64,000 nt of DNA from Xenoacremonium recifei (taxonomy: Eukaryota; Ascomycota; Sordariomycetes; Hypocreales; Nectriaceae). A program made the translations under genes and the position numbers. The notes beneath the pieces are model-generated. The model was not told the DNA's origin, did no database searches, and saw only the letters and a program-made list of their open reading frames with translations. Positions 57,858 through 64,000 of this stretch are shown here, in pieces; position 1 is the first letter of the stretch, and each line of letters starts with the position of its first letter. The DNA lies in the NCBI GenBank assembly GCA_012184525.1, contig WOFQ01000033.1, positions 1 to 64,000 on the forward strand, given 5' to 3'.

Positions 57858-60800
57858 CACGAGTACATACAAGTACGAAGTACGGGACAGTCGGGCACGG
57901 TCAAAGCCACGACACACAGAAGCCAAACCGCCGCCGCCTCGCTGATAAGACACCCTGGCCCGTGATGGTGAACCCTGGATCCTGGACAGAACCAGGACAG
58001 AAGCCTTGTCCCCGCAACCGCGCATTGCTTCTGTGCTTCGCGGGAACAGCCACCGATCAGTGAGAAAGGGTCCATCGCGGGTACCCGTCAATAGTCGAAA
58101 TGAACCCCATGATGCCCCTGAGAAGTTCCAGAAGGCACCCGGCCGGGTCCTTATCGCTGCTGTCCTCGACGCGATAATGGAAACCTCAAGGCGTGGGATA
58201 CCGTCGATAGAGCATGAACAACATCTTATCTCCCAGGGTCTGATCCCCGGCTAGCGTTATCTCGGCCAGCCGACGGACGGACACACGACGAAATCACTCC
58301 ATCCAACGGTCAACCGTTAATCGGGTCTGTCTGTCTCCGTTTTGAGGCGGCTCGTGATCGCCGTCCCTTGGCATCGCACATCCAGCGTCATCGACAACTA
58401 TCGCTCATAAGCTGCACTGCATCTCGAGTCTCACGGGTTGTGCACCTGGACGATCCTTGTGTGAGGCTGTCAGACACCCAACCAGCAATGAAGTAATGCT
58501 GCTGATAAGCCCTGCCCAGCTCATTGGCCACAGCCGCATGCGCCTCACGGGTCCACCCTTCGCCTCCAGCCTCTTCCGTCCTCCGCGCTGGCCCTAACAA
58601 TTTCTGGGGATGACCGAGCGGCCATCCATGCCATGACAAGATGCAATTGACAACCATCAACCTCCCTGCAACGATTATCTTCAAGTCTATCTCCACGATT
58701 TCGAGCATCCCCCGCAAAGTTCCGCTCAGGGGCTGAGCGCAGGAACCATGCTATGTGACTGGTCGCTTGCCCTGAGCGACTCTGGCGTGGTTCAGCACTC
58801 GTCCTCGTTCGACCACTATCGTCCCAATACTAAGGTTTCCCAGATGACCGAAATCTTGTCTTTCGCTCATCTGATCTCACCTTTTCTCAGCCGGTTGTCT
58901 CAGTTCATCTTTGCATTCGACCGAGCCGTTATTGATTGACGGACTTCAATCTCGCTGCTTACAGATCAGCAGCTTCCCCAACGAGAACATCAAACACGCA
59001 ATTATAACCATGCAACACAGAATGACGTCTTCTCTCACATTCCGCTATCAACAGCCACCGCCAAAAAAGCAAGCAGGTCTCTAAAGCAGTAGCTCTGCAT
59101 TAATCTCCTCGCCCCTGGCGCTTCGTCTTCCCAGCTTCCCCGGCCAGGCAAGGTACCCGCGTCGCCCGAGAGCTCTTCTCTGCAATCAATTGCTTTTACG
59201 TACCTCATCGTCCTGGAAGTCTTGATAAATGTCTTTGATAGGCCCTTGTCCTAATACTTCCGAGACGCGTTGCCGAATGATTTGATATCAATGCGCCGCC
59301 GGAGAGACTAATCCCGACGGACTGGTTTTTTGAGATCAAAGACCTTCTCGAATCTGACATCTGTGCAGGATAACGTGCCGCACTTCCTTGTGGCGTCGGT
59401 ATCCGCCGTCAGTGCGCCCCAGCTTATTCTTTGATACACCGAGCAATCTCAGGGGCTTGCCGCTCGACGACTATCAATCACATCCCGCTGCTATCCACAG
59501 ACGACAACTTGCAGCACCGCTTCAAGACTATCGTCACTAAATCTGTTTGGAATTTTCAGCTGCAGCAACTAATGTACTCCGGTGATCAGAATCTGTGACG
59601 AGTTCGGTCACAACCAGCAACTCCTGCAGCTCAGTCACACCGCCCCTGAATTCGCCATCGACCGGAACCAACGTCTTTCTCGAAATCACGCACACCGCGG
59701 GTTTTGGTAATTATTATGTCCTCTATTAAGGTCTGGACCACGGGAACTTCCCGAGTGTACGGAGTACCTCTTACGAAATCGTAATTCCTATCAGTAGCCT
59801 GTAAGCGCAGGCCTGGCCGGATCACACTTGAGGTTACACTAAATCTGCCTTACCGTAAACTTTACCGAGCATTAAGGACGTGAAATTCATGCGAGCTCAT
59901 TGCGACTTGCTTTTCCTATCTCGGATCCATGTATGTCCGAGAGACTGGGCTGTTTGAGTTGCTTCCGCAAGCCGATGGGTTTGGAATGATGTGACAAACC
60001 CAATAAACCATTTAAAGTACGAAGAACTTATCTTAACATTTAGTAATGAATTCGGGTTTCAACTTAAGGCTTTATCCATGCCATCTGGACCTAGACCTTT
60101 CTTAGAGCCCGTCACTAAATGCAAGGCTCAGGACTGAATGCTAAGCCGACTTTTACATTGCGAGTACGAGCACTGGGTGGTGTATATCTTGGTGACTTTT
60201 TCTTTGCAAACTGATAGTCTGTTATACGGTGCCGTTGGCAATATCCTGAAGGCATCTCGGCGAGTGATATTCACCGCTAGCATACCTACCGACGGCTCGT
60301 GGTGCGTCGCCTCACATTGGACTCCCGCATAAAGGGCCTCAATAAAATGGTCACACGGCAAGAGACAGAGGCTTCTCAACCGGTCAAGGCACTAAACAAT
60401 TAGGGAATTGAATACTTCATTTATATCATCAGTCGTGTCTTAGGGAGCCTGCGAGAAGGAAGTTAAAGGTGCCCCGTCTGTACACTCGACTTCCTCTCAT
60501 AGACATCGAACAGCATAAGGCATAAGTCACAAGTCACAAGTATTCCACGACCTTCAGAAGCTTATAGAGACATTATATATGTGACTACCATGAGATGAAC
60601 ATGGGCCACGCCCCTATGTACTAATGTCTCCATACATCTACCTTGTATCATACACAGTCCCAAGCAACCACACCCTATCCATCGAACCCACGCAACTTGC
60701 TCCGCATATATATACAGCCCGAGACTAATACAAAAAGACATTATATACCAATTGATGACCTGACCTGTGTGTATCAAAGCCGGTGTATGTGGTCAAGCCG

Positions 60801-61070
60801 TGGCCTGCAAAAAAACCAGTGTATCCCAAGTGTAGTTTTTATCCCCAATGAATGAGCGCCGAATGAGAGCGCATGCAGTAATCCAATGAATGCCGATCCA
60901 GGGGCGTTGGGTGAGCCCAAGATATAGTTAGGAATGGGGGTGGCTGTCGACAGCGTGGTCGATGGCTGATGGTAAGGAAATGAAAAGGCATGTAAACTCC
61001 AGTTCGCTAAAAATGCAGCACCTGTTTCTCAGCACTTGATGATAGGTGCTTTCCATGCAGTGAGTCTCGA

Positions 61071-64000
61071 TTAGACTCTTCCGTTGAGCGATTTGAAGCG
61101 CTCCTCAAACGACTTCACCTGCTCCTGCTCAAGAATCTTCTGTAGTTTTCGCGTCTCGCGGACAGCGACCTCACGCTCCTCCTGCAGGTTGAGGACTTCG
61201 ATTTGAGCGGTGCTCATGCGGGCCACGACGTCTTGCATCTCCTTCTCCGCATCCTCGAGGGCCTTCTCGAGCTCGGCGACCCGGTCGCGGAGGACCTTCA
61301 TCTGCGTGGCGTCCTCGAACGTCTTGGCCGGCGACACTCGGGGCGAACGAGGCGAGCGGGGAAACATGGGCGACAAGGGGCTCAGGAGCTGAGTCTTGCG
61401 AGGAGACTTGAGGCTGGCTGGGGAGCGCATGCCACCAAGTCCGGGGCTGGTGTCCATGCGACGCAGTTGCTCGTTGTGAGCCTCCCGAAGAGTGGCAATC
61501 TCTTCCTCATGTCGGGCCACACGCTCCTCCGACTCAGTCTGAGCCGCGATGAGCTGGTCCTCCATTGTCTTGAGGCGGACTTGGAGATCAGCAATCCGGT
61601 CCGAGTTGGCCTTGCGATCGTTCTCGCCGCGAGTGACCGTGGAAGAGAGACGCTCTCGAAGCTCAGCGTTTGTCTGCAGCTGCTGACGGACTTGGTTCGC
61701 GAGCTCCTCGACGCGGCGCGCAGACTCGCTAAGTTCATCAGCCAAGGCACGTTCGCTCTCCAGAGTCTTGCCCTCGTTGGATGATGCCTCGTCGTACTGG
61801 GACCGGAGCGAGTTGACCTCTTGCCTGGCAGCGTCACGTTCCGTGACGGCCGTGGACAGCGATCGCTCCAGACGCTGGAGAGCGAGCTGCGTCTTCTCGT
61901 CGGAAGGTGTCTCAAGCTCGAGTTTCTTGATGCGCTCCAGAGACTCGTTATAAGCAGCCTGAAGATCCTTGTAGGCTCGCTGCAGCGACTCCGATGTGAC
62001 GGGAGTGCCTGAGGTAGCGCTGTAGCCGCTCGAGGTGCTCGAACCGCTAGATCGGGCGAATGAGGGAGGAATGAGAATATCCTTCTCCTTAAGCAGGTCG
62101 CGAAGCAGAGTGATCTCTTCCTCGGCTCTATCGAGGTCCATCTTCAGGCCTGCGAGACCCTTCTCGACCTGCCACTTCTCCTCGAGAGCGTCCTCGGCAC
62201 GCCGCCGAAGCACGTTGATCTCGGTGCGCAGGCTCGAGATCTCCTTCTGGAAACCGCCCCTCTTTGGTGAAGCCGTGAGGAGTCGTTCACGCTCGGTCTG
62301 AAGAACTTGGATCTTCTTCTCATTCTCGCGGTTCTGGAATTCTTGCCTCTCAAGCAGACTCTTCAGGGCACTGTGCAGAGCATCCCGTTGAGCCTCAACG
62401 TCCTTGAGCCTCTCAGCAAGTGCCTCCCGCGACTCGTGAGTGTTCTTGACACTGTTAGATCGAGAAAGACCCAGAGGGGCGGGTCTGTTGTTTCTAAAAG
62501 AACCTGTGGCCACCGAGTTGGACCTCGCAAGGCCTCCAGACATGGCGCGAGACATCCGGTTTATAGGTGTTGACGATCCTGACATTGACGTGTTCCGGAG
62601 CGTGTTGTTCTCCTTGATCAGGGATTGGAGCTCCTGCTGCATCTTAGTTGACTCATATGTCAGGTTGGCATACTCGGCAGATTCTGTCTCTAGACCTTCC
62701 ACACGGGCACGCAATTGAGGAACAACCTCATCACGAAGGTTGTCCCTCTCGTTGCATGCCTCATGGAGCTCGCCCTTCAAGGCAGTCAGAAGGTCTTCAA
62801 AGTTATTTTTGACCGTCCGCTCTTCCGAGAGCCGTCTCCTCAGGTCTTCGCAGGTGTTCTCCAGGTCTTTGACTCGGTCACTTGCATCGAGACTGTTCAT
62901 CTGGACCAGGTCAACATGAGAAGCCTTCTCCGCCAGCTCCTTGATCTGCTGGTCCAGTTCTTTTCGTCGCGACCTCTCATCTTGTAGCTTGTTTGTCAAT
63001 TCTAGCCGGATGGAGGCCTTCTCTTGCTCGGATCTCCTCTGTATCCGCTCAACTTCTTCTCGATTCTGGTCGAACTCACTCAGCTTGGCCGAGCTGTACC
63101 CAGAATCGGAGAAGTAGTCGCTTGTCCTCTTTCCAGGGGCCTGTGGGTTGTTGACTTGTTCTTGTAGCCGGTCCACGAGGTCCTCTAGGTCCATCTCGCG
63201 CCGAATGGACGAAGCCAGTTCGGCGCTGATGGCCTTTAGTTCGTCTTCCATTTCTTCGATTTCAGCAGCTGATGTGTATGTAGGCGATGTTGCAGATAAG
63301 TATGATTGACGATATCCAGCAGCGTTGGCAGTGGCTGCATTGGACTTTGTGATATCCAAAACTGAGTTGCTTGTTGTTGAGTAAGGCGTGTCATTAGACG
63401 TCCCGTTTCGCGAGGGCGACACAGGGGACGGGATGGATGAAAAATCCGTGACTGATGGCGAGGGTGCGACCCAGCTGAAGAGAGCAGCAAACGGTGAGGT
63501 TTGACTTGGTGACTTTGGAAGTGGTTTGTTGATCCTAGGCGAGACACCTTGGGTAGCTGATTGCGGACTACCTGATCGCGAGTCCGACTGAGGCTCTACT
63601 GGCGCGATTGATGTATCGACCTTGTCGAGCTTGAGGTGAGGCGGCGTCGGCTTGGGCGCAAACATGGGCGGTGTCGAATTAGGATTAATATTATCGGAAT
63701 GGCTCGAGAGCGCGTCGTCGGTATGGACTGAATCAGTGGCTGATTCTGTGACGTTCAGGGGTCTCTCCTCCTCGTGGTTCTGATCGTCACTGTCTTCGTA
63801 CTCTGACTCGTCCTGGATGGAATTGAGTCTGACTGCGTCCCCTTGGTCGGAGTCCTGATCGTCCAACACGGTCTCAGGTGTTGCGTCCTGCGCGGAATCC
63901 GACTTGTCGTCTGAGATCAAATCTTCATAGCCGTAGTCAGACAGCACGTCGGAGAAGTCGGTAACGGTAGGGCTGTGGTCTGGAATGCTGCGCGACTCGG
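61071..64000 (-). CDS. Coiled-coil protein, possible Uds1-type; 5' end beyond the window
   Basis: The frame is open from the right edge of the window to a stop at 61071: 976 codons including the stop, with the start missing. The order is an acidic Ser/Asp-rich N-terminal region, a Pro/Ser-rich segment, then a conserved block ('AAEIEEMEDELKAISAELAS', 'REMDLEDLVDRLQEQV', 'RTSDYFSDSGYSSAKLSEF'). Long heptad-rich coiled coils follow over about 550 residues, broken by Ser-rich hinges ('SGSSTSSGYSATSGTP'). A Pro/Ser-Pro stretch with repeated SPRSPR-like motifs and a last coiled coil complete it. The block recalls the fungal Uds1 ('up-regulated during septation') domain, by memory only. A cytoskeletal or septation role is inference. 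The SP-rich hinges are potential kinase targets. Confidence 0.85.
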   Translation of the reverse strand, partial: ESRSIPDHSPTVTDFSDVLSDYGYEDLISDDKSDSAQDATPETVLDDQDSDQGDAVRLNSIQDESEYEDSDDQNHEEERPLNVTESATDSVHTDDALSSHSDNINPNSTPPMFAPKPTPPHLKLDKVDTSIAPVEPQSDSRSGSPQSATQGVSPRINKPLPKSPSQTSPFAALFSWVAPSPSVTDFSSIPSPVSPSRNGTSNDTPYSTTSNSVLDITKSNAATANAAGYRQSYLSATSPTYTSAAEIEEMEDELKAISAELASSIRREMDLEDLVDRLQEQVNNPQAPGKRTSDYFSDSGYSSAKLSEFDQNREEVERIQRRSEQEKASIRLELTNKLQDERSRRKELDQQIKELAEKASHVDLVQMNSLDASDRVKDLENTCEDLRRRLSEERTVKNNFEDLLTALKGELHEACNERDNLRDEVVPQLRARVEGLETESAEYANLTYESTKMQQELQSLIKENNTLRNTSMSGSSTPINRMSRAMSGGLARSNSVATGSFRNNRPAPLGLSRSNSVKNTHESREALAERLKDVEAQRDALHSALKSLLERQEFQNRENEKKIQVLQTERERLLTASPKRGGFQKEISSLRTEINVLRRRAEDALEEKWQVEKGLAGLKMDLDRAEEEITLLRDLLKEKDILIPPSFARSSGSSTSSGYSATSGTPVTSESLQRAYKDLQAAYNESLERIKKLELETPSDEKTQLALQRLERSLSTAVTERDAARQEVNSLRSQYDEASSNEGKTLESERALADELSESARRVEELANQVRQQLQTNAELRERLSSTVTRGENDRKANSDRIADLQVRLKTMEDQLIAAQTESEERVARHEEEIATLREAHNEQLRRMDTSPGLGGMRSPASLKSPRKTQLLSPLSPMFPRSPRSPRVSPAKTFEDATQMKVLRDRVAELEKALEDAEKEMQDVVARMSTAQIEVLNLQEEREVAVRETRKLQKILEQEQVKSFEERFKSLNGRV

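Larger units (their letters stand above)
56984..61070. other. 4.1-kb gene-free region
   Basis: This lies upstream of the ammonium transporter and downstream of the coiled-coil gene. No frame has domain, composition or splice support. The first 1.4 kb are GC-rich. Near 57,840-57,895 GTAC-containing words are dense (tacggagtac, gtacatacaagtacgaagtac). From about 59,000 the sequence becomes more A/T-rich. A 5-nt repeat lies at 57461-57485. Near 60,516-60,541 the word aagtcac is repeated in short tandem. Confidence 0.45.

Noticed and set aside
1..64000. CRISPR arrays, insertion sequences, intact retrotransposons, rRNA genes
   Set aside because: No direct-repeat arrays, terminal inverted or long terminal repeats, reverse-transcriptase or transposase motifs, or rRNA signatures were seen on reading both strands.

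Overview
The window is a piece of a filamentous ascomycete nuclear chromosome (Pezizomycotina, most likely a sordariomycete). The reasons are many short spliceosomal introns of about 45-95 nt with GTA/GTG donors and CTAAC/CTAAT branch sites, Zn-cluster regulators, a questin-oxidase-like protein, serine-rich unknown fungal proteins, an intron-bearing class II tRNA, and kilobase-sized GC-rich spacers. No bacterial-type operon, IS element, CRISPR array, prophage or intact transposon is visible. Gene models were built by hand from reading frames, splice signals and codon phase. Every multi-exon model below sums to a whole number of codons.

Layout. 0.5-8.5 kb: an unknown protein with two C2HC fingers (+), a BTB/POZ protein (+) and a Ser-rich protein with one conserved block (-). 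8.5-13.7 kb: a 5.2-kb spacer without a credible gene. 13.7-20.2 kb: an Rtg2-like Ppx/GppA protein (+), then two tandem paralogous Zn-cluster regulators (-). 20.2-23.4 kb: spacer. 23.4-31.3 kb: a large unknown fungal protein (+) convergent with an F-box protein (-) whose first exon lies across a 968-nt intron. 31.3-33.5 kb: spacer. 33.5-43.7 kb: a SNF2-family ATPase (-), a UBE3D-like E3 ligase (-), a questin-oxidase-like protein (+) and RAD17 (+). 44.1-46.7 kb: the bifunctional purine enzyme ATIC (-) and tRNA-Leu(AAG) (-). 47.2-51.2 kb: a GDSL esterase (+), CSN4 (-), a possible small gene (+) and PXMP4/Pmp24 (-). 51.9-57.0 kb: an X-family DNA polymerase (-) and an ammonium transporter (-). 57-61 kb: spacer. 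61-64 kb: a coiled-coil, possibly Uds1-type protein (-) that runs off the right edge.

How the genes relate. Most are single-copy housekeeping or regulatory genes with no shared pathway. Two groupings stand out. One is the tandem Zn-cluster pair, which shares an unusual CX2CX6CX5CX2CX11C module and four of its intron positions. The other is a loose neighbourhood (33-54 kb) of genes linked to genome maintenance and ubiquitin signalling: the SNF2 ATPase, the UBE3D-like E3, RAD17, CSN4 and the X-family polymerase. No convincing new multi-gene system was found. The most unusual items are the paralogous regulators, several non-standard splice structures, and the conserved proteins of unknown function beside very large upstream regions.
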